Source: Tomocerus qinae
Taxonomy: Eukaryota > Arthropoda > Collembola > Entomobryomorpha > Tomoceridae
Length of the DNA: 64,000 nt
Direction: 5' to 3'
Assembly: GCA_020055645.1 (NCBI GenBank)
Contig: CM034546.1
Location: 85,374,001-85,438,000, forward strand
Notes under the pieces: model-generated
The model's input: only the letters and a program-made list of their open reading frames with translations
What the model was told of the DNA's origin: nothing
Database searches by the model: none
Made by a program: the position numbers and the translations under genes
In this document: in pieces, positions 22,989 to 35,300 of the stretch
Numbering within the stretch: position 1 is the stretch's first letter
Layout: every line of letters starts with the position of its first letter

Positions 22989-23868
22989 AGGGCTGTAAAA
23001 ATAATTATTTAGGCAGTAAAAAGAATTTTATTAGGCAGTATTTTTAAGGCAGTAATTTTAATCAAGTGGGCAGTAAAAAACAATTGCGATAGGCAGTAGG
23101 ACCAATAATTAAGGCAGTAACAAAATAATGATATTTATATAGTTAAATGAAGGATTATTTCAATTATAGGTCACTTCTAGGATTAATCCAATGTGAATTC
23201 AATGTCAGTATTTAAGCTAAAGTAATGAAAGTATCAGCGTAATCAAAATTTACGGTTTCGCGAGTCCTTTAGATACGCCTGGAGGTCGTCTTCGTTTAAT
23301 TGCAATCAATATCTGCTTAACAATGGGTGGAAGGAAATGTGAATACTGAATACCTTGTTTATTTTGGCAATGGCATTGATGTGTTTACATGTATAAATCT
23401 TTTGAAAAAAACGGACATGTGCATAGTGAATTTTTATGATTGTCATAGGTGTGAATATAACATGCCACATGGAAATTTCAGATGACAAAATCCTTCAAAA
23501 GTTTCCCACTTTTTACAATTTTTTCTGTTAGTTATTTCGAACAAAAAGACAGGATATCTGTTGCAGTTTAGTTTATATGCAGCGTCATGGACATGCTTTC
23601 GGTAATTGACAAGCTTAAGTAGCCTTTTACTAGACATAAGCACCTTAAAACAGGGCTATCTTCGTCACTAGTCATACAGTCCCAAATTTTAAGTGAACAT
23701 GTTCTATTAAAGCACATATAAAAAGAAATTTTTTGGTACTGCTTTTAGGATTGGTTCTACAGCCAATTGCATTTGTTTTTACTGCCTTTCTAATAAAAGT
23801 TTACTGCCGATTAAAAAACTGCCTAAAATATTTCTTTTTACTGCCTAAATAATTATTTATACAGCCCT
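22989..23868. mobile_element. hAT-like non-autonomous element with subterminal GGCAGTA clusters
   Basis: An 880-bp element. A 34-bp inverted repeat starts 'agggctgtaaaaataattat' and ends '...atacagccct'. Inside the left end 'GGCAGTA' recurs about six times in 140 bp; the right end has the complement 'TACTGCC' about five times. Subterminal clusters of short motifs are typical hAT transposase-binding regions. No duplication is visible at the flanks ('acttttag' versus 'gtaaattg') and the interior has no recognised coding motif. Confidence 0.65.
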
Positions 23869-24600
23869 GTAAATTGGTACCCATTTATTATTAAATATCT
23901 ACTTACAGAAATAGATACAAACATTGTGTTTAAACCATCAATTTTCGATGTTTTGAGATTAAATTTGGGGTTGTTTTACAGTTTTTTGAACAATCTTTCG
24001 TGTTAGCTGATCCACTTATGACTGCTGATGAAATCCAACAATCATAATATAATCTATATAAAAATATAAAAATGCCATTTAATAATTTAGGAAATTCCCA
24101 ATGTGTTTCCATAATCACTTTATGACCTCTTCTTTCTCATGTGATGAAACTTCGGAGTCTTACCTGTAAAAATTTGGAATAGCCTAGTAAGACAAAGGAA
24201 ATGTCAGCACTAAATTAATCATATTATAGTCATTGTGGAAGTGAGGGTATTCGTGATTTACTTACATTCTCCATTTAACTAAACCCAGGAGTAGAGTAAA
24301 ATGCGATTATTATGCAATAAAAAGTAGAATAATGTTAAAAATAACAAAATGCTCTTATTTAACCTCTTTGAAACAATTAACTTTCTAGAGTTACTCACAT
24401 GCTAACAAGGTGCACTGATCCCACTCATCAATTAACAATTACGACACAACCTACGCGAATATACAAATTTATTAGTGTGTAGCAGGCAGGCAAATCTAAA
24501 ACTACTATATATGTATTTTCTGAGAGCGACACCATCAATTCATTTAATTCTGGTATTGTTTCATCATGATCAAGTATGAAATCTGATGCATCATCTTCGA
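23869..24600. other. Intronic sequence without recognised features
   Basis: AT-rich DNA between the hAT-like element and the P-element remnant. No supported gene or repeat. Confidence 0.35.
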
Positions 24601-24625
24601 CAACCATCCAGCTAGATTGTGTTCT

Positions 24626-25821
24626 TTAGTACACCGACTGAAAGGAATATTGGTTTGCAGCAGCTTTGTTAAGCTCCTTAATTTTGATCATAGTTCTAAC
24701 TTTTGAAAATACATAAATGACTTTCTTTGGTACCGCGGGGTAGTTTGTTTCCAAAAGAGTAACGAGATTACCTATGACTTTAGGGTTTAAGTTGACATTT
24801 CCTTCAGTGTGATATGCTTCAAACCATTGATTAAATTTTCTGAACACAGCTAACCACATCGAAGACGGTTCCGTTAAATTATCCGAAAGAAATTGTACCC
24901 AGAAAGAATCATTTCTTTCAAAGGGTAGGGCTGACATTTCAGGATATTTGTCGATCAGTTTTCTTGCGATATAGCCGGCCACATACTCCTCTCCTCCTAG
25001 CTTGCATTTTTCTGCGAGCGTCAAATCTTCTATATTTATAGAAGATCTTAATCAACGATTTCGGGAACAATATCCAAAATGCGGTCCAAAATTACATCAT
25101 TTATAAATGGTACGCTTGTTTCTTCTACCTGACAGTTCATGAGATTACATATCATTTGTGAACTTAAGCACGAATTGTCATCAAGGTTCAAAACATTTTG
25201 ATTTTAGCAGTGTCCATGAAAAAATTACTCTTTTAAGTCTAGAATTGAATTCTATAGCCGTTGGATTCATTGTAAAGCCTCCCATTCCACGAATTACGGA
25301 AAAGAAACTTTCAATATAGTCTTGATTTAAATGGGTCGTTAAAATGTAATCGCAATTACAATCCTTTTTCATATCATTATAGATGCATTTTAAAGAATTG
25401 ATTGAGATGAGTAAGCTTTTCTGAAAGGGCGAATAAGAATTCTTCGCCTTACAACTCTCATTTCGGAAAATTCTTTTTCCGCTTTTGATAAAAGTTCATC
25501 TTGACTTTCTTTGAATTCTTCCAAACCATAAGGTTTCTTATACAGATTTGAAATTTGGTCCATTCTGCTGACATTAAGGACAAGGATGCCACTAATGTCA
25601 TTCACGAGTTTGAAGAATTCGGCTTGCCTCTTCTTTGAAGGCAGAGCGAAAGCAATGGCTTTGGACGTGTCATTTGAGAATAGCTGGTAGACAGGCCTAA
25701 CCCTCATCCTTTCTCTTTTCTTAACATTGATATGCTTATCTGTCACCTTGAAACTTAATTTCAATTCATCTTTTTGGACGGCTAACATTTTGCGCACGTT
25801 AGAGTCAATTGTTTTGTCCAC
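24626..25821 (-). pseudogene. P-element (THAP9-like) transposase remnant
   Basis: Three minus-strand frames in order: 25821-25390 with 'TDKHINVKKRERMRVRP' and 'QLFSNDTSKAIAF'; 25372-25181 with 'TTHLNQDYIESFFSVIRGMG', the signature C-terminal block of P-element/THAP9 transposases; and 25024-24626 with 'GGEEYVAGYIARKL'. These correspond to the C-terminal half; the THAP DNA-binding domain and front catalytic portion are absent. Frame changes near 25380 and 25100 make it inactive. A MITE with inverted repeats (25868-26015) lies immediately upstream. Confidence 0.75.
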
Positions 25822-25867
25822 CAGAATTTACTGACACATTACACAATACACAACTATCATCACTCTA

Positions 25868-26015
25868 TATGGAGTAAGGCAGTGGTTGCACAAATACCTA
25901 TCAATGTTATTGTTTTAATTAGGTTAGGTTAGGTCCCTCGAAAGCGTGTCCTGGCATGCCCTGTGTATTTCATGGCGCGATATTTTAAATTTGCAACCAC
26001 TGTCTTACTTCAACC
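25868..26015. mobile_element. MITE (gcagtggttgca ends), copy 1
   Basis: About 148 bp. The left end 'agtaaggcagtggttgca' is inverted at 'tgcaaccactgtcttac' (25992-26008). The interior 'aatacctatcaatgttat' through 'gtatttcatggcgcgat' matches 61542-61630 nearly throughout. Confidence 0.75.
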
Positions 26016-26051
26016 GAATTGAGCTTTCGTGTTATGTAACCCAATACTTAT

Positions 26052-27044
26052 TGTGGGGGGGTGAGCACTCAAAAGACACTTGCAGTGCACGTGAAAGGAA
26101 CGTGCATGTGTTTTACTATTACAGATATATTCTTGAGCTATTTATAGGATCTGAATCGGTTTTATAGTAAACGCAAGCTCTCCCTCATCCGCTCCCTGGT
26201 ATAAAAGACGGAACCGAAGCTCAAGAAGTCACTCTTTTTGGGTCACTCAGTCGGGCAACTAGTGCCTGCTGAGTTTAGTGCAGATAGTTTAAATTTTAAG
26301 TCTCGTATTAGGTACCTAGGACTTTAGTAGTGTTATGCAATCTCTTGTAGGACAGTGTTAAAAGCTTGTCCATAATGAGAGATGTATATTACTCACGCTA
26401 GAGCAAATCGAAGGACTGCTAGTGTGTATTCCTATCCGTTTGTATATGTATGTGTATGTATGAGATGAGTCGAAAAGTATGAGTCTGTATGTGTGCGTGT
26501 GAGGATGAGATTATAATTATATCTGACCAATGTATAAAGAAATGATATTTGAGTGAGCACTCGTCACTGTGAGAATATCCCTTTGAAGACTTGAGGTCTC
26601 ATGTTGACCATATAAATCTAACGTGGCGGATGTTAATTGTGAAATAGGTATAGAGAGCCTGTTGTCCCGATGCGTTGAATGAGTATAAAATACTCAAATG
26701 TACGTACGGGATGTTATGGATCTCTTATATGAACGGATACTGGAGACACGTATAAGGCGGTTGATTTGCAGTGTTTAATATAATTATGCTGTTACTGTAG
26801 TTAAGACTATATTCTAAATTATATGGATAATAGGATGACATATAATCTACTTACCAATATTATCTTTATCCATTATTAGTATAGATATAATAAGTAGGAA
26901 TGTGTTTTAACAATATGTATTGTATAACTCTATTACCTATCTCCTGTCTACCTTTATATAAATAAAGAATTCCTTAAGAAAACTATAACCGAATGGTTTT
27001 ATACGAATAATATCATTGGTATGGGCATATGACACAATACATAA
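26052..27044 (+). mobile_element. Probable solo LTR
   Basis: About 990 bp beginning 'tgtgggggggtgagcactc', containing a strong TATA box ('tataaaag', about 26200) with a downstream GC-richer leader, and AATAAAG near 26960. Both sides carry 'cttat' (26047-26051 and 27045-27049), a possible 5-bp duplication. The right end 'acataa' is not a canonical CA, so the boundary is uncertain. No internal region or second LTR is in the window. Confidence 0.4.
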
Positions 27045-27117
27045 CTTATAGCCTACGACATATAGCATATAATAAGCGAGTACTAATACATCACCCAAAC
27101 GATTCCCTCCCTATTTC

Positions 27118-27500
27118 TCTCAAGGATCTCATTATTTCATGTGCGGCAAAATTTATAATTGATCCATTTACATTGAATTATGATATTTCTCAATTTCACA
27201 ACCAATAGTTTAATTGTTAAATAAAGAAACAAAACATGTTTTAGATATTTGTTGGAAACTGTAAAATTAGAACTGTGTAATATTGTCTGAAAAAACTTCA
27301 GTTTTTACACCACAATATGTACAACATTTTTGTCTCATTTTTTCAATTGAGGACGCTCATCACAGTTAATTACTAACAAAATAAACATAATTTCTTACAT
27401 TTATTGCCGAAATATGACTCAATTGTTGTTCAAGCCCAAACCCCAAGTTAACATGCGCGGCTATTTCACTACCTCATGGGAAGAAATTTGGCAGCGTAAT
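27118..27500 (+). repeat. Dispersed 380-bp repeat, copy 2
   Basis: Full-length match to 8621-8998, from 'ctcaaggatctcattatttc' to 'gaagaaatttggcagcg'. It is followed within 10 bases by the conserved repeat head at 27505. Confidence 0.75.
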
Positions 27501-27503
27501 GAA

Positions 27504-28735
27504 TAACCTACAGCAAGCCGTAACAGAAGCTCGCCTGAGCAAAGTTTACCGTGTACACATTTTGGTAGCGAAAAGTACTCGCACGTTACACAAAACCGAG
27601 CGTACGGATTTTGATCAAACTTTCAGAATTGAGTCTTTATATATGTATATCTACGACATATTAAAAATTCAGACATTGATATTATAAGGAAACGAAGCAA
27701 TATCAATTCAAATATCTATCGAAAATCAAAATTGATTAATGTTGACAATGAAAATCAACCGAAAATCAAAATTGATTAATGTTGACAATCAAAATCTTCC
27801 GAAAATCAAAGTACATTAATGTTGACTATAAAAATCAACACAAAATCAAAGTACGTTGACCATAAAAATCAACAGAAAATTAAAAATAATTAATGTTGAC
27901 TATGAAAATCAGCAGAAAATCAAAATTGATTAATGTTGACAATGAAAATCAACAGAAAATCAAAATTGATTAATGTTAACTATGGAAATCAGCAGAAAAT
28001 CAAAATTGATTAATGTTGACTATGAAAATCAATAGAAAATCAAAATTGATTAATGTTGACTATGAAAAGCAACAGACATTCAATCTTGATTGATTATGAG
28101 TATTAAAATCTACAGAAAATCAAAATGATTTAATGGTAGCTATGAAAATCAACAGATATTAAATCTTGATTGATTATGAGTATTAAAATCTACAGAAAAT
28201 CAAAATGGTTTAATGGTGGCTATGAAAATCAACAGATATTAAATCTTTATAAATGTACAGAAAATTAAAATCGGTTAATAATGATTATTTAAATTTAAAG
28301 GCAAACAAAAAATAGAAATTTGACTATAAAATTGAATAAAAATCCAAAATAGATTTTTGCCAATTTTTAATAGTTATTTATAGGTTTTATTTGCTTTGTT
28401 ATAAAGTCTCAAATTTGGTAGAAGCGGATTGAAATTGAAATATTTTATACTATTATGCTAACAATTTATAGGAAACGCCATTGAACTTTTTAATGTCCAT
28501 TCAATGCCAAATTTTCACTTTGACTATCAAAATGAAGACAAAGTGAGCGCGCGGTATCTCAGCAACCAATGAACCGATTTACCCCCAATTCAATAGGGAT
28601 CGTCAGTGGCCCATAGGCATTGTTTTTGGCAAGTTTGGTCAATATTCATCATTGCTTTCGAAAGTTATCGTGGGGACGGAAGGACGTACGGACAGATTGT
28701 GGGGTTCTATAGGCTGCCTTATTCAGGCAGCTCAT
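27504..28735 (+). mobile_element. Minisatellite-bearing element with 3' hairpin (Helentron-like non-autonomous?)
   Basis: Starts with the conserved head 'cctacagcaagccgtaacag', followed by about 14 minisatellite units, then a non-repetitive tail ending in a perfect hairpin gctgcct-tattc-aggcagc (28713-28731). A conserved 5' head, internal minisatellite and short 3' hairpin resemble Helentron-derived elements such as DINE-1/HINE. That class assignment is inference; no shared end with the long Helentron was found. Confidence 0.5.
27690..28270 (+). repeat. 40-bp minisatellite, about 14 units
   Basis: The unit has the form 'gaaaatcaaaattgattaat' + 'gttgactatgaaaatcaaca'. The first units are exactly 40 bp; later ones diverge. 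Related arrays: 20233-20570 and 60375-60480. Confidence 0.85.
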
Positions 28736-28747
28736 TTCCAATTTATG

Positions 28748-29213
28748 TACCTATACTTTTATTGCTGTGTAATAACTAGAGAATAACTATGCATTATAAT
28801 ATTTTACTGATTAAATTGACTTTATGAAATTCCTTCATTAATTTGGAGATTTAAATGTGAAGCAGTACAGCAATGAATTGAAAATGCAAGTAGTCAATTA
28901 AAATTGAGCATAATTATGCATACGACAATACATAATCGTCACAACGATTAAAATTTGCATAAAACTAATATTTAGTCATCTCGATACGTTACATTTTGCA
29001 CGTAAAAGTGTAGCAGCTACAATTTGTTTCCACCTGATTGTTTACATTTTTGAATAGAAATATGAGAAAATTAGTATCTTTTGCTTATCTAGATGGAGCT
29101 TTAGTGCACATTATTGTATGTTTTGTAAAAAAAAACACAAGGTTTTTTAAGTAAAGCGGGTGGGTTTTTTGCCAAAAAACTCCAACTCATAAAAAACCCG
29201 ACCCACAACCCTG
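28748..29213 (+). mobile_element. hAT non-autonomous element, 5'-truncated copy
   Basis: Matches the right two-thirds of the complete element at 47036-47782 ('gcattataatattttactga' onward), ending in the same terminus '...cccacaaccctg'. The left end is missing where it meets the preceding element. Confidence 0.7.
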
Positions 29214-29572
29214 CTTGGATTACCCGTGGGGGAGGGAGTTTTGCATTACGTAATATACAGTTGCTTTCACTAATTGAGGATATGGTGGGTATCATAAAAA
29301 CCGCAGTCGAAGTCTCTTCTCATTGGTGGATTCAAATTGTATTTAGCCAATAGGATTGCAGCTTTCAATTACAAAATTTTATATGCTTTCCATAAATCAC
29401 CCCAAGGGGGAATTTTTATTTTTGTTTACCACATTTCATTACAACAGACATACTACACGGAATACACACATCAATATATATCTAATTTTACGACGATATG
29501 AACATTGAACAAGTTGTACTGACAGAAATATTTAATTAAAAATTAAATAAACTTGCTAACACTATTAAATAC

Positions 29573-31305
29573 TAAACGGAACTTTGACTACTCATGATGG
29601 TCGATACAATTTAACCATACTTGAAAGCATAACACGATCTGCGATCTAAACAGAATTGCTATTGTATTGCATTGCATTACATAGACACAGTAAAACGACT
29701 ACATGATTACGATTTACATGACTCTGAATCTGAGTACCTAAACACTCTCACCCTTACGCAAAAATCTTATAAGTTCTACAATAGATCTTATAAGATTGTT
29801 GTACGACTGGCCATGTTCATTATTTTTCATATGAATCTTGTATTGATATTACATTCAACTTGTAAGTTCATCGTATTTTAATCTTACATCCTGAAAATAT
29901 GCAGGTTTGCAATCTCCAAAACCATTTCTCGCAATCCACTAAATTTAATTCCCATGGTAACATAAATATTTGTTTGGAAATTTCATGTTTTCGTCATAAT
30001 TTTGTCCCGTGAACAGAAAGGAAATAGAAAATACAATTTGCTCTGTCAGTCAGCGGTCGCAATTTTAAATTCCAAAGTTCTTTCTTGTCTTAGGTCTTCG
30101 GCTCCGAAAGTACTGCAACTGCATTATCTCCAATTAAAAGTGACTCAATAGCGTTTCATCGGAAAAGTATACCGACCAGGTGGACTTATCCTATAGGTCA
30201 CATTACACCTGACATCCTTTCTATTCAAAACCGTAGGAGTCAGTTACTATCATATAGATCGGAGTAGGAGTGAAAACTACTTTCATTACTTTCAAGGCAT
30301 TACGTCGGTCGGTAAAACCATATTTGTTAAATGTATAGTTCCAAAATTATTGATAATTTTCTATAATGTTGATTTCTTTTCTGGATGCTGGATTCAAATT
30401 TTCTCAAAATCTACCAGACGGATTTGAATGAAAGTTTGTGGAAGAGGATTCAATGATAATTAAACCCCGTGGTATATTAACCTGACTCTTGCGGTTTTTT
30501 GAATAGAAAGGATGTTAGGTGTAATGTTGCCTATAGGATAAGTCCACCCGATCGGTAGTACATTTCCGACTAATTTGAGTAACTTCTAAATCGAGATAAT
30601 GCAGTTGCAGTACTTTTGGAGTCTTGTTTGCCAAAGACCAAGTCAAGAAAAGAACTTCGGAATTTAAAAATTGCGACTGCTTGTATTTTCTATTTTGTTT
30701 GTGTTCACGGAACAAAAATAAAATTATGACGAAAACATGACATTCTTAAACAAATATTTATGTTACCATGGGAATTGAATTTAGTGGATAGCGAGAAATG
30801 GTTTAGGAGATATTCATCCTGCAATAATGTCTTTCATGATTCATATAAGCAAATGCTAAAATTCTTGCTAGAAATATACAAAATGCTTACAATTTTCATA
30901 CAAGTGACTTGTAAGATCTTATAAGTTACTTGTAAGAAACTTATGTGGAATTGGCCTCCATTATCACACAATTTCTTACAAGATATCTATGGCGACTTTT
31001 CCGTAAGGGCAATAGTCTCAATGTACCCTCTTTTACAACAAGAAAATGGAAATACATAAAATATCTACAAGCATAATACTTCTACATGTTTAACTTTAAG
31101 ATAATGGTAGTTAGGCTGAAAGTGTTGAATTTGGAACAAATTTCAGAGTCATGTAAAGAAAATGATAATGACATAGTCCTTTTAGTGTGTCTAAGTAATG
31201 TGATACAATTAGCAATTCTGTTTTGATCGCAGATCGTGTAATGGTTCCAGTTCCAAAAGTATAGTTAAACTGTATCGACTACAATGAACAGTCAAAATTT
31301 CGTTC
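29573..31305. mobile_element. 1.7-kb palindromic (foldback) element
   Basis: The left arm (about 29573-30245) and right arm (about 30482-31305) are reverse complements, with a 235-bp loop. Examples: 'cacgatctgcgatct' at 29633 against 'gatcgcagatcgtg' at 31226; 'ttcccatggtaacataaat' at 29950 against its complement near 30760; 'ggacttatcctatagg' at 30183 against 'cctataggataagtcc' at 30530. No open frame of interest. It is unrelated by eye to the 221-6289 family. Confidence 0.75.
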
Positions 31306-31349
31306 AGTTAGAGCTTGTGCTAGCATTTTATTTATTTATTAAATATTTA

Positions 31350-31916
31350 TGTCAATACAACTTGCTGTGATTACATATTATTAATAGATAAATGTAATAT
31401 AGTAATAGATGTATTTGTAAAATAGAATACCCTACATAACTATGTATGAGTAATGAGTTTCTGTAGAATGCATGAGTCAATAATATTTACAAGAATTCTA
31501 TGAGTGTACTCTTTTTACAATCAACCAAGAATCTATCGTTAGAATAGAGCCTAAGCTGAAATGGTACAAGCAAGCTCATTGGCTGATTTGACTCTCAACT
31601 TACTCACAGCCCGTAGTATAAACACTTGCTCTTAGACTGTAACTCTGTTCAGTTCCTTCTCTCCGTGTCAATTGTTTAATAAAACCTTACGTACTTTATT
31701 TGATTCATCAACTAAGGTCGTCTTTATTTGAATATTCAATTCAGTAATTGAGTATTCATCACATGGTAGCAGAGCGTGGTTCCCATTTCTGGTGTTAAAA
31801 AGAGACATTTTCTGTTGTGTGAAATTTGTTTTAAACAATTGACAATTGTAAGAGTAAAGTGTGGGATTCTCAGTTCTAAAAACTGAAGCTATAAAATTGT
31901 ATCTCTCAAGTATTAC
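31350..31916 (+). mobile_element. Ty1/copia element: LTR end, primer-binding site and leader
   Basis: 'tggtagcagagcg' at 31764-31776 is the classic primer-binding site complementary to initiator tRNA-Met used by copia elements. It follows directly after an LTR ending 'gtattcatcaca' (31763), which holds a TATA-like 'tataaac' (31617) and AATAAAA (31677). The leader continues to 31916, where BEL element 2 interrupts it, and resumes at 38191. The left LTR edge is uncertain (roughly 31320-31420). Confidence 0.7.
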
Positions 31917-32337
31917 TGTTAAATGTAATATGTAGATTTAGTATGCGCACGCCATCTATTCATGCAATTCTATTTGGTGGCGCGCGTTACTTGTTACTTC
32001 TTTGTGTTAATTTTCTGTCTTGTTTTATCCTGTCATTTTTTATTCAGTCTGAGAGTAGAGCTCAACCGATCAAGTCGTAGAGTGAGTTTTCCCATGGTAT
32101 GCGTACCTAACTGCTCTGTCGATAATTTATCATTTTCTGATTTTCTGTTTAATTTTGTGAATTAATTGTTCTGATTTAGTGTTAGTTGCGGCGAATAAAT
32201 TACACCTAAATCTAGTTAATAGCAACTGTTCACAAAAACGATTATTTTGTTGGCATTGACCTATAGTTGATAGTTTAACAGTTAACTAACATTCGAACCG
32301 TTGATACTTTTATCGGGTAGATAATCGTCATTCAACA
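31917..32337 (+). repeat. 5' LTR of BEL element 2
   Basis: 421 bp, 'tgttaaatgtaatatg...cattcaaca'. AATAAA-like 'gaataaatt' lies near 32192. Confidence 0.94.
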
Positions 32338-32342
32338 TTAAT

Positions 32343-32360
32343 TGGTGACCCCGACGTGAT
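32343..32360 (+). other. Primer-binding site of BEL element 2
   Basis: Same 18-mer 'tggtgaccccgacgtgat' and same 5-base spacing as in element 1. Confidence 0.8.
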
Positions 32361-32399
32361 CAGTTGGTAAACTGTTGTCACAAATCTTTTAGTGCTATT

Positions 32400-35300
32400 A
32401 TGGATCGATTAATAGCGACCAGAACACCTCTTCGAGCTTCGACGACGAAGACGGTGACCAGAGCTGAAGGGGAATTGGCTAAGGACCAGCATGACGTTGA
32501 AACATTGCAGTTTCTCGTCGACAAGTTGGATGACCTCATGTCAAATCTCAAGGCCATCGATACGAAAATTTGGAGTGCTCTTTTGGATGCGGATGCTACG
32601 GAAGATGAGCAGGAAGCTGAGGCTTTGTCCGCCGAAGAGTATGAAGATAAGATTAGGCTTATGAAGCTGAAGATTAACAAGATTTTAGAAAAGGAACCCT
32701 CTAGTCCGACAGCCAGTGAATATACAGCTGCCGAGTCTACGGTCGGTATGAAAAGAAATTATAAATTACCTAAAGTGCAAATTAAGAAGTTCAATGGCGA
32801 ATTACTGGAGTGGCTGAGCTTTTGGTCTCAGTTCCAGAAAATTCACGACGATCCGACTTTGGATGCAAGTGACAAGTTCCAATATCTTGCCCAGTCAATG
32901 GTCCAAGGAACGAGAGCACGTGACGTCATATCAAGATATCCTCAGACTCCGGAGAACTACCCGAAAGCCGTGGAAGCTTTGAAGGAGAGATTTGGGAATA
33001 AGAAGCTTTTAAAACAACTGTATGTAAGGGAATTACATAAGTTAGTACTAAATAGAGATTTTTGTCGTGATAGTGGGAAAATTGCACCGATGTACGACAA
33101 GTTGGAGTCCCACCTACATGCATTGGAATCGTTGGGTGTGACTAAAGACCAAACTGCTGTATTTTTATATCCCCTTGTGGAATCCAGTCTCCCCGCCGAT
33201 GTGCTGATTGCCTGGCAGAGGAGTTCGTTTTATGGAAGTGATGGTTCGCTGCTTAACCCTCCAAAAAGTGAGTTGGACTATCTTATGGATTTTCTGCGGA
33301 AAGAGGTCGAAAACGAAGATCAACGTGCCCTTGTGCGATCGGGATTTTCAGAACCTCAGAAAGACAAGAACAAGACTTCGAATAAAGAAAGTAAGTCTCA
33401 AGTTCAAAATAAGAAAAAGATAAATAGTGAAACAGATGAAGACCCTCCAACTGTGGCTGGACTATTTGTGGGAGAGAAAACAAAATGCTGTGTTTTCTGC
33501 ACTAAACCCCATGAAAGTAAGGAGTGCTTCAAAGCCCAACGAATGGGACTAGATGAGAAAAGGGCGGTTCTTCAAGAAAAGAATCACTGCTTTATTTGCT
33601 TATTTTTTGGACATAGATCTGATCAGTGCAAATGTCATGTCAGATGTCCACTGTGTACTAAAAGACATGTGATAGTTATGTGTCCTAATTTACCGGCGCA
33701 TAAAAATTCCAATAGTCAAAACCTTGTGAAGGAAAATGAAAATGTTAATACAACATCCGATTATATGGCCTGTTCTTCGCAAGTCATTCTCGGTACTCTG
33801 AAAGCGAAACTAGTGAAAGGTAATAGTGCCAAGGAAGTGCGTATATTCTACGATCCTGGATCACAACGAAATTATATTACCAAGAAGCTAGCGCAAGATT
33901 TGAACCTTCAAGTAATCAGTGAAGAGAAGTTAATTCATTGTTTATTTGGTGGAGTACAGACTGAACCTATAAGACACCAGAAATTCCAAGTGAAATTGAA
34001 AAATGCCTTGGGAAGTGGTTTTACGCAACTTACGGTCCTGGACAAAGAAAAGATCTGTGGAGAAATCCCTCGCATGTCTCGTGGTCCTTGGATGGCGGAG
34101 TTGAAGCAGAAGAAAATCTGGATTAGTGACATTGGTGATACCAACCCCGATATCGATATTCTTATTGGAGCCGACATGTTTGCACGACTTTTGACTGGGA
34201 AGAAACATCAGTTGAAAAATGGATTGACTGCAATTGAGACTCTACTTGGATGGATACTGATGGGGGAACGTCACGAATATCAGAAGATTGAATCAGGCAG
34301 CATTGGAATGACTGTCATTGATATGAATATATCTGACTCTTCCGTTGAGCAGTTGTGGAGCCTTGACACTATTGGGATCCGTGACCCTTCGGAGAGCAAA
34401 TCGAAAATAGAAAAAGAAGCTGAGGCAAGAAAACATTTTTTGGATACTGTTACTCGTTGTGAAGACGGAAGGTACGCTGTGAGTTTACCTTGGGTCGATG
34501 GAGAGCAGAAAATCCCTAATAATATGGCTATTGCTGAAAAGAGACTTATTTCAACTACCTCCAAGCTGCAGGTTCAAGGAAAGTATGAAGAGTATCAGAA
34601 GATTTTTGACTCTTGGCTGGCCGAAGGGATAATTGAAAAGGTTAGTGAAAGTCAAGTGAAAGACTCTTGTCACTATTTACCACATCGGGCGGTGTTCAAA
34701 CCTTCAAGTGTTACTACACCTATTCGCCCGGTATTTGATGCGTCGTGTAAAAGTGGAAGAGCCCCCTCCCTCAATGACTGTCTTGAGAAGGGGCCGAATT
34801 TGCTCGAGTTGATTCCTTCAATTTTGATGCGCTTCAGAGAAAAGAAGATAGGAGTCGTATCAGATATAAGGAAAGCGTTTTTAATGATTGAGATCAAGAA
34901 AGAAGACAGGGATTTTCTCCGGTTCCTATGGTGGGAGGATCCTGTCAAGAAAATATCACGAGTCTACAGACACAAGCGAGTAGTGTTCGGTGTGAACTGT
35001 AGTCCGTTTTTACTAGCCGCAGTCATCGAGTTCCATTTACGCTCAGTTGATAAACAATATCAGTGTGTTGGTGAGAAGCTACTCCGATCTTTGTACGTCG
35101 ATAACTGTGTCACATCCGTGGACACAGTTGAGGAGTACGAAAATTTCAAGGCCGAGGCTACAAGATTGATGGAGGAAGCTAAAATGGAATTGCGTATGTG
35201 GCAGTGTACGAATAAGAATGACGATTTGGATACCTACGGTGCCGACTCTGAGACGTCAGTCCTAGGATTAATCTGGAATTTTAATACAGATATTATAAAA

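Noticed and set aside
27690-28270. CRISPR-like array
   Set aside because: Units are contiguous 40-bp minisatellite copies without unique spacers, in a eukaryotic intron.
31962-32165. Small gene repeated at 37815-38018
   Set aside because: Both copies lie inside the two LTRs of BEL element 2; duplication is due to LTR identity.
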